A stretch of DNA of 64,000 nt, taken from Romeriopsis sp046049545 (GTDB taxonomy: Bacteria; Cyanobacteriota; Cyanobacteriia; Leptolyngbyales; Leptolyngbyaceae). The position numbers were made by a program, and so were the translations under genes. The stretch lies in assembly GCA_046049545.1 (NCBI GenBank), contig JBJORF010000001.1, positions 1 through 64,000 on the forward strand, in the 5' to 3' direction. The notes below the pieces were generated by a model. That model had not been told where the DNA came from, made no database searches, and worked only from the letters and a program-made list of their open reading frames with translations. Positions 51,114 through 59,716 of the stretch are shown piece by piece; position 1 is the stretch's first letter; the number at the start of each line of letters is the position of its first letter.

Positions 51114-52085
51114 ATGATTGAAGTTGAACACCTAAGCAAAATCTACGGTACAACCGCCGCGATCGAGGATGTGACATTCAAGGTGCAATCTGGCGATATT
51201 CTGGGTTTCCTTGGTCCCAACGGTGCGGGTAAAACCACGACCATGCGGATTCTTTCTGGCTACCTACCAGCTACTGCGGGAACAGCCAAAATTTCTGGAG
51301 TCGAAGTCCATGAAAATTCAATGTTAGTAAGGCAGAAGATCGGCTATCTACCGGAGATCCCTCCTCTCTATCCGGATATGACTGTAGAAGCGTACTTAAA
51401 GTTTGTTGCTGAGATTAAAGGTATCAATCGAAACGATCGAATTAAGCAGGTAGGTTACGCTTTAGAACGTTGTAACTTACTCGATCGGCGTAAATCTCTG
51501 ATCCGAAAACTATCCAAGGGTTATCGTCAGCGTGTTGGGCTAGCCCAGGCAATTGTTCATGATCCACCTGTGATTATATTAGATGAGCCCACTGTTGGCC
51601 TGGATCCCAAGCAGATCATTGATACTCGTAATCTAATTAAAGGTCTTGCTGGGGATCATACAGTTATTCTCTCCACTCACATTCTCTCGGAAGTTAAACA
51701 TACTTGTAATCAGATTGCGATCATTAATTACGGAAAGATAATTGCAGCAGGTACTCCAGATATTCTTGCTAGACAAACAGGGCAACAAACAATTTATGAA
51801 GTTAGTGTTAGTGGAACACTAGAACAGGTGAAACTAGCACTTAAGTTAGTGGCTGGAATAGCAACCATAGAACAGAATATAACCGTTGACGGACTGCCCG
51901 ATCGAGTCTACCTGCGCGTGATATCAACCTCTGAGCAGGATATCGGTCGAGAAATCAGCACGGCATTAATTCAAAGAGACATTGGGATCTATGAAATTCG
52001 GCGGAACCAGACCACGTTAGAAGACGTTTTTCTGGAACTAACGACACAGGCAGGGCATAATCAAAGTTCAGAGGAAAAAGTATGA
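51114..52085 (+). CDS. ABC transporter ATP-binding protein, GldA-like
   Basis: This 323-residue ATPase has Walker A GPNGAGKTT, a LPEIPPLYPDMTVEAYLKFV Q-loop region, signature LSKGYRQRVGLAQAI, Walker B VIILDEPTVGLDPKQ and switch LSTHIL. With the following permease and auxiliary protein it forms a three-gene set like gldA–gldF–gldG of gliding bacteria; the same set occurs in many non-gliding bacteria. Start ATG 51114; the upstream open frame to 51033 is repetitive. Codon use is AT-richer than neighbours. The next gene overlaps its stop by 4 nt. Confidence 0.9.
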   Translation: MIEVEHLSKIYGTTAAIEDVTFKVQSGDILGFLGPNGAGKTTTMRILSGYLPATAGTAKISGVEVHENSMLVRQKIGYLPEIPPLYPDMTVEAYLKFVAEIKGINRNDRIKQVGYALERCNLLDRRKSLIRKLSKGYRQRVGLAQAIVHDPPVIILDEPTVGLDPKQIIDTRNLIKGLAGDHTVILSTHILSEVKHTCNQIAIINYGKIIAAGTPDILARQTGQQTIYEVSVSGTLEQVKLALKLVAGIATIEQNITVDGLPDRVYLRVISTSEQDIGREISTALIQRDIGIYEIRRNQTTLEDVFLELTTQAGHNQSSEEKV

Positions 52086-52888
52086 GAACAGTTTTAGCTA
52101 ATTTACTGGCAATTTATAAGCGTGAATTGCGTAATTATTTTGTATTACCTTGGGCTTATGTAATTGCAGCAGTTTTTTGGTTCATTAATGGGTTTCTTTT
52201 TTTTAATATTGTGTTCGGTGAGCAAGGTGTAATCCGCAACGCTCAACTGAATGATTTGCAGCCTAGTATTGGTTTGGCAGCAAATCAGGTTGATACAGCT
52301 TTTGATCTGGTTTCGATTTTTCTTGCAACAGTTGGATCGCTATCGCTGTTTATTTTACCCATCTTGTCAATGGGCCTCTATAGCGAAGAACGCAAACGCG
52401 GAACTTTAGAATTGTTGGCAACTTCTCCGATCACAAATTGGGTGGTGGCACTTGGGAAACTTTTAGCCGTGGTGACGTTCTTTATTGGACTAACCTTGCC
52501 GCTGATATTCTACGTTGCTGTTGCACTCAGTCCAGCCAATCCGCCCGCACCGCTGTCGCTTCTATTTGTGGGATATGCGGCATTAATTTTGATGGCCGCA
52601 TCGGTCTTATCGATGGGGATGTTTATTTCGTCATTAACAGACAGCACGATCGTGGCCGCGATCGCCACATTTGGCCTAGTTCTAGTCCTTTCCTTAGTTG
52701 ATCTACTCGCCAAAACTCCAACTCCGATCAGTCCCGCATTAAATCAAATTGCATTGATTAAGCAGTATCAGGAGATGATTCAAGGGCAGGTTACCTCTAG
52801 TGGGCTAGTGATGTTTGCAAGTTATATTGGCTTGGGGATATTTTTAACAGCGCAATCGATCGAGGCGTTTCGGTTCCAGCGATCGTGA
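52082..52888 (+). CDS. ABC-2 permease, GldF-like
   Basis: This 268-residue permease has six helices; it starts LLAIYKRELRNYFVLPWAYV and includes LFILPILSMGLYSEERKRGTLELLATSPI, a signature of the GldF/NosY-type permeases. Its ATGA overlap with the ATPase gene implies translational coupling. The encoded region is AT-rich compared with most of the window. Confidence 0.9.
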   Translation: MRTVLANLLAIYKRELRNYFVLPWAYVIAAVFWFINGFLFFNIVFGEQGVIRNAQLNDLQPSIGLAANQVDTAFDLVSIFLATVGSLSLFILPILSMGLYSEERKRGTLELLATSPITNWVVALGKLLAVVTFFIGLTLPLIFYVAVALSPANPPAPLSLLFVGYAALILMAASVLSMGMFISSLTDSTIVAAIATFGLVLVLSLVDLLAKTPTPISPALNQIALIKQYQEMIQGQVTSSGLVMFASYIGLGIFLTAQSIEAFRFQRS

Positions 52889-52984
52889 TTGGGAGTTCGT
52901 GGGTGATTGAATGGCTGTTGGGGGCAGAGGCCCCTGATCCGTACGATTAATTTAGATAAGGTCATCTTGGCTAGGGTTCAGGTA

Positions 52985-54592
52985 ATGAATATCGCGATTA
53001 AATTTATTCTCAAATATTTGATTCTGATTGGCGTGGGTATTGCCGTTTCAGGATTAGTCGCGGGTTTTATCAGCGGTTGGGATGCCTTAGCCATGGGCTT
53101 GATTATTGCGGGCACGGTGCTGATGGTGATTTGGTTGCTGATCATCGATCGGTTAGGAGAACCCGGACAGCCGCAGTTTTGGCAACGCCGATCGACCCAA
53201 GCCGGAACCAATGCCTTTGTTGCAACGTTATCAGTTTTGGTCATTCTTACGCTGTTTAATTTCGTTGCGGTGCGGAATGAGCAACGCTTTGATTTAACTG
53301 AAAACCAGATTTTTTCCCTTGCGCCAGAAACGAAGCAGGTCTTAAAAAATCTCCGTCAACCCGTTAAGCTCTATATCTTTAGCCGCGATCGGAACGCTCA
53401 GGATCAGGTTTTGATTGATCGATTCAAGGATCAGACGACGAAGTTAGAGGTGGAATATATTGATCCTCAAGCTAATCCGGTTTTGGCGCAGCGATTTGAA
53501 ATTAAAAATGATTTAGTGAATCAAGAGGTCTATCTCGAACGCTTTTCTAAATTTAAAAATCAACCCGTCAAGCAGTTAGTTCAGCGGATTAATACTCAGG
53601 AACGGCTATCGGAATCGCAGTTGACGAATGGCCTAATTCGGGTGCTAAGCGAGGTTCAGCCCAAGGTATATTTCCTCCAGGGCCATGGCGAGAAAACCTT
53701 AGAGCCAGGTAAGTCAAGCATGTCAGTCGCCGCGAAAGGATTGACCGATCGTAATTTCCTGGTTGAACCGCTGAATTTGGCGCAGGTGGGGGAGGTGCCA
53801 ATTGATGCGGCGGTGATTGTGATTGCGGGGCCACAAAAGCCCCTGTTTGAGCCGGAAGTACAGTTATTAGAAGCGTTTCAGGCCCAGGGTGGGAGTCTGC
53901 TCGTGCTCCTCGATCCACGCACGCAAACCGGACTTGATCCGTTGCTGGCGAAATGGGGCATTAAACTCGACGATCGCTTGGCGATCGATGGTACGGGAAT
54001 TGGTCAGCAGTTGAGTTTGGGGCCAGCGGCCCCGATCGTCCAGAACTATAGCGATCACCCGATTACCCGGAATTTTAGCAACATGATTTCGTTTTATCCC
54101 TTCGCGCGGCCCCTAGAAATCCTCGATGTCCCAGACGTTCGCCTCAACCCGATTGTCCTGACCGCACCCCGCAGTTGGGCTGATGCCAATCCCGAGGAGC
54201 AACCGAAAGTCCGATTTACCGAAGGCGAAGATCGGATGGGACCACTGCCGATCGGGGTTGCCCTGAGTCGGGTATTAGCGATACCACCGACCAGTCCTCC
54301 AGCTTCGCCGAACCCCCAACCGCAGGAAACGCGCATGGTGGTGTTTGGGAATACGGGGTTTGCGATCGATGGCTATTTCAATCAGGCGATTAATGGGGAT
54401 GTGCTGATCAATTCAGTCAGTTGGCTCAGCCAAAGTGACGCGCAACCGATGTCCGTGCGATCGCGCAATGTGAAAAATCGGCGGATTATTCCTTCGGCTG
54501 GCCTCGTCCAGGGGTTATTCATCACATCGGTTGTCGTCGTGCCATTGCTGGGGCTACTGGCCGCGATCGCGCTCTGGTGGCGACGACGTTGA
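52985..54592 (+). CDS. GldG-like ABC auxiliary membrane protein
   Basis: The 535-residue protein has two or three N-terminal helices (FILKYLILIGVGIAVSGLVA, NAFVATLSVLVILTLFNFVAV), a large extracytoplasmic domain of the ABC_transp_aux type (RFDLTENQIFSLAPETKQVL, KLYIFSRD, YFLQGHGEKTLEPG, GGSLLVLLDPR) and a C-terminal helix. This is the third component of GldAFG-like transporters and its binding domain resembles that of IFT52/DUF4350. ATG 52985 begins the membrane part; the open frame from 52907 is not needed. The set likely exports or moves an envelope component, role unknown. Confidence 0.88.
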   Translation: MNIAIKFILKYLILIGVGIAVSGLVAGFISGWDALAMGLIIAGTVLMVIWLLIIDRLGEPGQPQFWQRRSTQAGTNAFVATLSVLVILTLFNFVAVRNEQRFDLTENQIFSLAPETKQVLKNLRQPVKLYIFSRDRNAQDQVLIDRFKDQTTKLEVEYIDPQANPVLAQRFEIKNDLVNQEVYLERFSKFKNQPVKQLVQRINTQERLSESQLTNGLIRVLSEVQPKVYFLQGHGEKTLEPGKSSMSVAAKGLTDRNFLVEPLNLAQVGEVPIDAAVIVIAGPQKPLFEPEVQLLEAFQAQGGSLLVLLDPRTQTGLDPLLAKWGIKLDDRLAIDGTGIGQQLSLGPAAPIVQNYSDHPITRNFSNMISFYPFARPLEILDVPDVRLNPIVLTAPRSWADANPEEQPKVRFTEGEDRMGPLPIGVALSRVLAIPPTSPPASPNPQPQETRMVVFGNTGFAIDGYFNQAINGDVLINSVSWLSQSDAQPMSVRSRNVKNRRIIPSAGLVQGLFITSVVVVPLLGLLAAIALWWRRR

Positions 54593-54623
54593 TGCCGCGC
54601 GGCATTGCGGTGCTTAATATTTT

Positions 54624-54637
54624 GTATTACATAATAC
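54624..54637. promoter_or_regulatory. Perfect inverted repeat upstream of a TetR gene
   Basis: gtatta-ca-taatac is a perfect 6-bp palindrome with 2-nt centre, 90 nt upstream of the TetR start. A nearby direct repeat gtgtaccgg (54685 and 54700, 15 bp apart) also lies in the leader. Either could be an autoregulatory operator; neither is proven. Confidence 0.4.
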
Positions 54638-54727
54638 TTAATGCAATTTCGAGAAAAATCCCGGCACAATGGGCCTAAATGGGGGTGTACCGGCTCACTG
54701 TGTACCGGACACTCTGAGGAATTGTCT

Positions 54728-55345
54728 ATGCCGCCGTCTCGCACTGCTTCCCCTGATGTTGAAACTAAAGCGCGGATTATGAAATCGGCGATGCGGTTGT
54801 TCGCGAAACGGGGGTTTGATGCCACGACGACGAAGGATTTGGCGGAAGATGCGGGGGTGGCTGAAGGGACGCTGTTTCGTCACTTTACCAACAAGAAGGC
54901 GATTCTGATTGAGGTCGCAACGCAGGGTTGGATCGAGCTGCTGACCGATCTATTAACCGAATTTAGTGAAATGGGCAGCTACAAAGCCGTGGCTCAGGTG
55001 ATGCGCAATCGCATGATGCACATGCGTCAGAATGTTGATCTGCTCAAGGTTTGCTTTATTGAAGTGCAATTCCATGAAGATTTGCGCGATCGAATTCAGG
55101 CGGAAGTGATCGAAAAGATGACGGATGTGGCGGAAGCCTTTTTCCAGACGGCGATGGATCAAGGGATTTATCGTCAGCAGAATCCGCGTTTGGTGGCCCG
55201 CGTGTTTCTCGGGATGTTCACGATCGCCAGCTTTAGCCAAAACACGATCGCTGACCCGGATGCTTCCCCAGAAGACCTCAAGCAGATGGCCGAGGGCCTG
55301 TCGGATATTTTCTTGAATGGTGTCTTGGCCAAAAATCCGACCTAG
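54728..55345 (+). CDS. TetR/AcrR family transcriptional regulator
   Basis: This 205-residue regulator has an N-terminal helix-turn-helix (IMKSAMRLFAKRGFDATTTKDLAEDAGVAEGTLFRHFTNKKAI) and an all-helical ligand domain. ATG 54728 is used because GAGG lies about 8 nt upstream, and the HTH starts soon after. Nearby genes on the same strand are the GldG-like gene upstream (136 nt) and the aminopeptidase downstream (76 nt); which it controls is unknown. Confidence 0.9.
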   Translation: MPPSRTASPDVETKARIMKSAMRLFAKRGFDATTTKDLAEDAGVAEGTLFRHFTNKKAILIEVATQGWIELLTDLLTEFSEMGSYKAVAQVMRNRMMHMRQNVDLLKVCFIEVQFHEDLRDRIQAEVIEKMTDVAEAFFQTAMDQGIYRQQNPRLVARVFLGMFTIASFSQNTIADPDASPEDLKQMAEGLSDIFLNGVLAKNPT

Positions 55346-55420
55346 AAACAATATCCATCGAAAAAATCCCATAGCGAATCGGGCACAATAGAAAACATCC
55401 TCTTCGAGTGTTTAGTGGCT

Positions 55421-56824
55421 ATGGCTTCTCTCCCTGATGTGCTGCGGCAGCGTCGGCAGCAATTGGCTGGCTTGATCGAATTTCCGGTGCTGCTATGGTC
55501 GGGTCTGCGCCCCTCGCGCAACTTTCCCGCGAATCAATATCCATTTCGGGCGAGCAGTCATTTTCTCTACTTTGCGGGGATTCCCCTGGAACGGGCGGTG
55601 ATTCATTTGCAGGCGGGTCGTCTGACGTTGTTTATGGATGAGCCCCCGGCCAGCGCCAATCTTTGGCATGGGCCAACTCCCAGCCGAGAGGCGATCGCCG
55701 CCCAAATCGGGGCCGATGCCGCTTATCCCATGGCGGAACTGTTACCGCGTGAAGATCCGCGCGATCCCTCGCTGCTGGAGACCAGCAAATGGGCCACCGA
55801 AGCGGCGACGATCGGCATTCTCGGCAGTCAGCGAGAAATGCAAGCGTTGGTGCTCGATCGGGCAGTCGAAGCCCCCAATATTCAAAATGTGCTGGATCTG
55901 CAATTGGCGCGAGCGATTGTCACGCTACGCAGTTGTCATGATTCCACAGCCGTGGAAGCGATCCGAGCGGCTGTTCAGACCACCCTCGCCGCCCATCGGG
56001 CGGGCATGGCCGCGACCCGATCGCGGCGGATTGAGGCCCAGGTGCGGGCGGCGATGGAGCAAGTGATCCTGGCGGAGAATATGACCACGGCCTATAACAG
56101 CATTGTTACCGTCCATGGCGAAGTGCTGCATAACGACCACTATCACCATGGGTTGAACCCAGGTGATCTGCTGCTGGCCGATGTCGGAGCCGAAACCATT
56201 GACGGCTGGGCAGCGGATGTGACACGCACTTGGCCTGTGTCAGGACGCTTTTCCGCAACCCAGCGTGATGTCTACGATGTGGTGTTGGCGGCCCACGATG
56301 CGGCGATCGGCGCAATGGCGGTTGGGGTGGAATATCGTGATCTGCATTTACTCGCCTGTCGGGTCTTGGCCGATGGTTTGGTTGATTTAGGCATTTTGCG
56401 GGGCGATGGGGCGAGCTTGGTCGAGCAAGATGCCCATGCGCTGTTCTTTCCCCATGGGATTGGCCATTTGCTGGGCCTGGATGTGCATGATATGGAGGAT
56501 TTGGGCGATCTGGCGGGGTACGCCGAGGGGCGGCAGCGCAGCGATCGGTTTGGTCTGGGCTATCTGCGCCTCGATCGGCCCTTGCAAGCGGGCATGGTGG
56601 TGACGATCGAACCTGGTTTTTACCAAGTCCCTGCCTTGCTCAATGATCCCCAGCGGCGCGAAAAGTATCGCGATGTGGTGAACTGGGAGCGATTGGCGCA
56701 ATTTGCCGATGTGCGGGGAATTCGGATTGAAGATGACGTGTTGGTGACGGCCACGGGGGTTGAGGTATTGACTCAAGATTTGCCGACGGCGACCGGGGCG
56801 ATCGAGGATTTGGTGAGTGGTTAG
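55421..56824 (+). CDS. pepP: Xaa-Pro aminopeptidase (M24B)
   Basis: This 467-residue enzyme removes N-terminal residues before proline. It has the aminopeptidase P N-terminal domain (WSGLRPSRNFPANQYPFRAS, HFLYFAGIPLERAV) and the pita-bread catalytic domain. Metal ligands are visible as DVGAE, GWAADVTRTWP, FFPHGIGHLLGLDVHD, IEPGFY and IRIEDDVLV. ATG 55421 is preferred to a GTG two codons earlier. It is an ordinary-length AMP_N family protein. Confidence 0.93.
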   Translation: MASLPDVLRQRRQQLAGLIEFPVLLWSGLRPSRNFPANQYPFRASSHFLYFAGIPLERAVIHLQAGRLTLFMDEPPASANLWHGPTPSREAIAAQIGADAAYPMAELLPREDPRDPSLLETSKWATEAATIGILGSQREMQALVLDRAVEAPNIQNVLDLQLARAIVTLRSCHDSTAVEAIRAAVQTTLAAHRAGMAATRSRRIEAQVRAAMEQVILAENMTTAYNSIVTVHGEVLHNDHYHHGLNPGDLLLADVGAETIDGWAADVTRTWPVSGRFSATQRDVYDVVLAAHDAAIGAMAVGVEYRDLHLLACRVLADGLVDLGILRGDGASLVEQDAHALFFPHGIGHLLGLDVHDMEDLGDLAGYAEGRQRSDRFGLGYLRLDRPLQAGMVVTIEPGFYQVPALLNDPQRREKYRDVVNWERLAQFADVRGIRIEDDVLVTATGVEVLTQDLPTATGAIEDLVSG

Positions 56825-56836
56825 TTGGCCGCGCGT

Positions 56837-57229
56837 CTAATCGATGTCGTCCCCATCGTCACCGATTTGCTTGAGCTTGATATGTTTGCGTCCTAGGGTA
56901 ATGACAAATTCATCACCGGGTTTGAGATCCATCTGCTTGGTATAGGCGGCTCCAATGAGCAGATTGCCATTGGATTGAACGCTGATGCGATAGCTCGGAG
57001 TACGCCCGCCGCGTCCAGTACCGTCGCCTTTGCCATCGAGATCCATGCCCATCGCATCAAGGAGGGCACTCTGAAACTTCACCGCATTGACGCGCAGTTG
57101 GCCCGTTTTGGTTTTGGTGAGATAGCCGCATTCGCGGGCCTTATCTTCTTTGCTCAAGTTCCCGAGGGTTTTGACTTTCTTGAGTAGCGCTTCGCCAGTG
57201 AGAGGCTCGGGGGGCTTCTTTTTAGACAT
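56837..57229 (-). CDS. cyAbrB-type transcriptional regulator
   Basis: The 130-residue cyAbrB protein has the cyanobacterial N-terminal helical region (PLTGEALLKKVKTLGNLSKE, ARECGYLTKTKTGQLRVN) and the C-terminal AbrB swapped-hairpin domain (SYRISVQSNGNLLIGAAYTK, LKPGDEFVITLGRKHIKLKQ). Members (cyAbrB1/CalA and cyAbrB2/CalB) are nucleoid-level regulators of carbon, nitrogen and hydrogenase genes. Which paralogue this is cannot be decided here. It is divergent from htrA, with about 530 nt between. Confidence 0.93.
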   Translation of the reverse strand: MSKKKPPEPLTGEALLKKVKTLGNLSKEDKARECGYLTKTKTGQLRVNAVKFQSALLDAMGMDLDGKGDGTGRGGRTPSYRISVQSNGNLLIGAAYTKQMDLKPGDEFVITLGRKHIKLKQIGDDGDDID

Positions 57230-57760
57230 TCCGGTATCTGCGGTTTTCCAGGGTTTTGTTAATCAAAATGTTGCTTCATCTTACCTGATCGCCGCCCCGA
57301 AAACGCTGCCCACGCCAGATCAAGCGTTGAATCGGTGCCGCAGTTTCGCAGGGCTTTAAAAATAAAAGGGGCAAGTAGAACATTGCCTGCTTGCCTCTAC
57401 CATTCATTCACCTGTGTATATAAATTAAGACGGGGATTTGTCAGCGCTATGTTATTCCTGTGAAGGTTATGTCACAACTGTAAAATTTTGTAGTTCAAAT
57501 TTACTGATAAACTCTGTGATCTCTTCTAGGTAAGAATTCCACGGAGGATTGCGCCTTGGTCGTGGCCTGGTGGCTGGGGTAAAATCGGGTTGAATCGTAA
57601 TCGCATTGTGATGGGCTTGCTACCCGATCGTCATATCGACTTCGTTATATTAGAAACAGCCTGATGGAATCTGTCCTGAATCAGTGCGCTTGATGCGGTA
57701 AATAATCTCAATAACCGCCTGGAAAACTCGTAACTGTATATCGCGGAGTTTGCACCGTCC
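57230..57760. other. Intergenic region between cyAbrB and htrA
   Basis: About 530 nt without a gene. A 6-bp inverted repeat (ggcaag / cttgcc, 57370–57395) with a 14-nt loop and flanking A-run is the only clear structure. Promoters of both divergent genes must be here. AT-rich stretches (57420–57520) look like regulatory DNA. No known RNA is recognised. Confidence 0.45.
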
Positions 57761-59017
57761 ATGAATCGCTCGACTCAATCTGATTCAAACCCATCGAACC
57801 TCATGAAGACCAAGAGCCAACGCTTCCTGCTCTGGGCCTTAGCACCGATCGCGGGATTGGGCTTGGCGACAGCGGCGGTGCAGATCACGGTGCCGCGTCC
57901 TTCGGTGGCGCAAGGGACAGCGCTTGGTAATTCCTCTGCACCAATGCTAATGGCCCAAAGTCGAACCGGGGCCCTGGCCGCTTCGGGTGGGAATAACTTT
58001 ATTGCCGATGCGGTGGAGCAAGTTGGCCCGGCGGTGGTGCGGATTGATGCGTCGCGAACGGTGAAGTCCCGTCGTCCGAGTATGTTGGATGACCCGTTTT
58101 TCCGCCAGTTCTTCGGGGATGGTGGCGATGAAATGCCCCAGGATCGTGAGGAGCGGGGAACGGGGTCGGGGTTTGTGATTAGTGATGATGGGTTGGTGGT
58201 GACGAACGCCCATGTGATCGATCGTGCCGATACGGTGACGGTCACCCTGCGCGATGGGCGGGAGTTTCCTGGCAAAGTACTGGGGACCGATCCGTTGACG
58301 GATTTGGCGGTGATTCGGATCGATGCAAAACAGTTACCGGTCGCGCGGTTGGGCAATTCTGATCAGCTCCGGCCCGGTGAATGGGCGATCGCCATTGGTA
58401 ATCCCCTGGGTTTAGACAATACGGTCACGGCAGGAATCATTAGCGCCACGGGCCGCACCAGTGCGGATGTGGGGATTCCGGATAAGCGCGTCGGCTTCAT
58501 CCAAACCGATGCGGCGATTAATCCGGGTAACTCGGGCGGGCCGTTGCTGAATCAGCGCGGCGAGGTGATCGGTGTAAATACCGCGATTCGTGCCCAGGCC
58601 CAGGGTCTCGGCTTTGCGATCCCGATTAATAAAGCCCAGCAGGTGGCCCAGGACTTGGTCAAAAATGGCAAAGTTTCCCATCCGTTCCTGGGGATTCAGA
58701 TGCGGACGCTGAACGATCGCTTGAAGCAGCAATTGAATGAAGATCCCGAGCGCCCCCTGACCATTCGCGCCGATCGGGGCGTGGTGATTTTTGGAGTGGC
58801 AAAGTCATCGCCCGCAGCGGCGGCGGGGATGAAGCGCGGGGATGTGATCGTCAAAATGAACGGCCAAGAGGTGAAGACGGCGGACGAAGTGCAGGCGATC
58901 GTCGATAAAACCACCGTCGGCCAAGTTGTCAAAGTTGAGGTCAATCGTGCGGGTCAAAACGTCACGCTCGATGTTCGCCCGGATGAATTCCCGACCCAAG
59001 CGCTCCGCCGCCGCTAA
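57761..59017 (+). CDS. HtrA/Deg family serine protease (HhoA-like)
   Basis: This 418-residue exported protease has a signal or anchor region (FLLWALAPIAGLGLATAAVQ), a trypsin-like domain with His151 (TNAHVID), Asp181 (LTDLAVIRI) and Ser258 (GNSGGPLL), and one C-terminal PDZ domain (AKSSPAAAAGMKRGDVIVKM). It degrades or refolds damaged periplasmic or thylakoid-lumen proteins. One PDZ domain and this length match the cyanobacterial HhoA/HhoB/HtrA group. Peptide deformylase starts on its stop codon (taATG), so they form an operon. Confidence 0.94.
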   Translation: MNRSTQSDSNPSNLMKTKSQRFLLWALAPIAGLGLATAAVQITVPRPSVAQGTALGNSSAPMLMAQSRTGALAASGGNNFIADAVEQVGPAVVRIDASRTVKSRRPSMLDDPFFRQFFGDGGDEMPQDREERGTGSGFVISDDGLVVTNAHVIDRADTVTVTLRDGREFPGKVLGTDPLTDLAVIRIDAKQLPVARLGNSDQLRPGEWAIAIGNPLGLDNTVTAGIISATGRTSADVGIPDKRVGFIQTDAAINPGNSGGPLLNQRGEVIGVNTAIRAQAQGLGFAIPINKAQQVAQDLVKNGKVSHPFLGIQMRTLNDRLKQQLNEDPERPLTIRADRGVVIFGVAKSSPAAAAGMKRGDVIVKMNGQEVKTADEVQAIVDKTTVGQVVKVEVNRAGQNVTLDVRPDEFPTQALRRR

Positions 59018-59598
59018 TGACAACGCCAATGCCATTGAATGATCTGGGTATGAACGATTCGGGTGTGAACGATTCGGGTAATTTGACGATCGTCACGTTG
59101 GGCCATCCGGCACTGCATCAGGTGGCCCAACCTGTGGCGGATTGGCGATCGCCGTTGATTCAACAGTTGATCGACCAGTTAATTGCTCTGACAGTGGAAC
59201 GCAACGGGGTCGGCATTGCGGCCCCGCAGGTGGGCTATGGTCTGCAATTGATGATCATTGCTTCCCATCCCACGCCGCGTTATCCCGATGCACCGACCAT
59301 GGCCCCGTTAGCGCTACTAAATCCCCAGATCATTCAGCATTCGCCGACGATCGTGACCGATTGGGAGGGATGCTTGAGTGTGCCGGATCAGCGGGCGCAG
59401 GTGCCGCGTTATGAATCCGTGACGGTGGCCTACCGTGATCGCGCCGGAGACACCCAGACGGCTGAATTTACCGGATTTATTGCCCGAATTTTTCAGCACG
59501 AGTTTGATCATCTGCGGGGTCAAGTGTTTCTCGATCGGCTCGATCCCGAAACCGCGATCGTTTCTGAGGCCGAATACCAACGCTTAATCGCAAGCTGA
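59017..59598 (+). CDS. def: Peptide deformylase
   Basis: This 193-residue metalloenzyme removes the formyl group from nascent proteins. Motifs are GVGIAAPQVG (motif 1), EGCLSVPD (motif 2, Cys ligand) and QHEFDHLRG (motif 3, HExxH). The ATG overlaps the htrA stop by one base. The N-terminus contains a duplicated NDSG (MNDSG–VNDSG) coded by a 15-bp tandem repeat (59051–59080); an internal ATG at 59050 would skip part of it. Confidence 0.95.
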   Translation: MTTPMPLNDLGMNDSGVNDSGNLTIVTLGHPALHQVAQPVADWRSPLIQQLIDQLIALTVERNGVGIAAPQVGYGLQLMIIASHPTPRYPDAPTMAPLALLNPQIIQHSPTIVTDWEGCLSVPDQRAQVPRYESVTVAYRDRAGDTQTAEFTGFIARIFQHEFDHLRGQVFLDRLDPETAIVSEAEYQRLIAS

Positions 59599-59716
59599 AT
59601 CCCCTCGCGAAATCCTCCCTGAGCAATCCTCCCCCAAAAATCCTCCCTAGTAGGGATGTCGAATTTTGGCGATTCCGCTAGAATACAGCGCAAATTTGCC
59701 GTGATTCTTTGGATTA

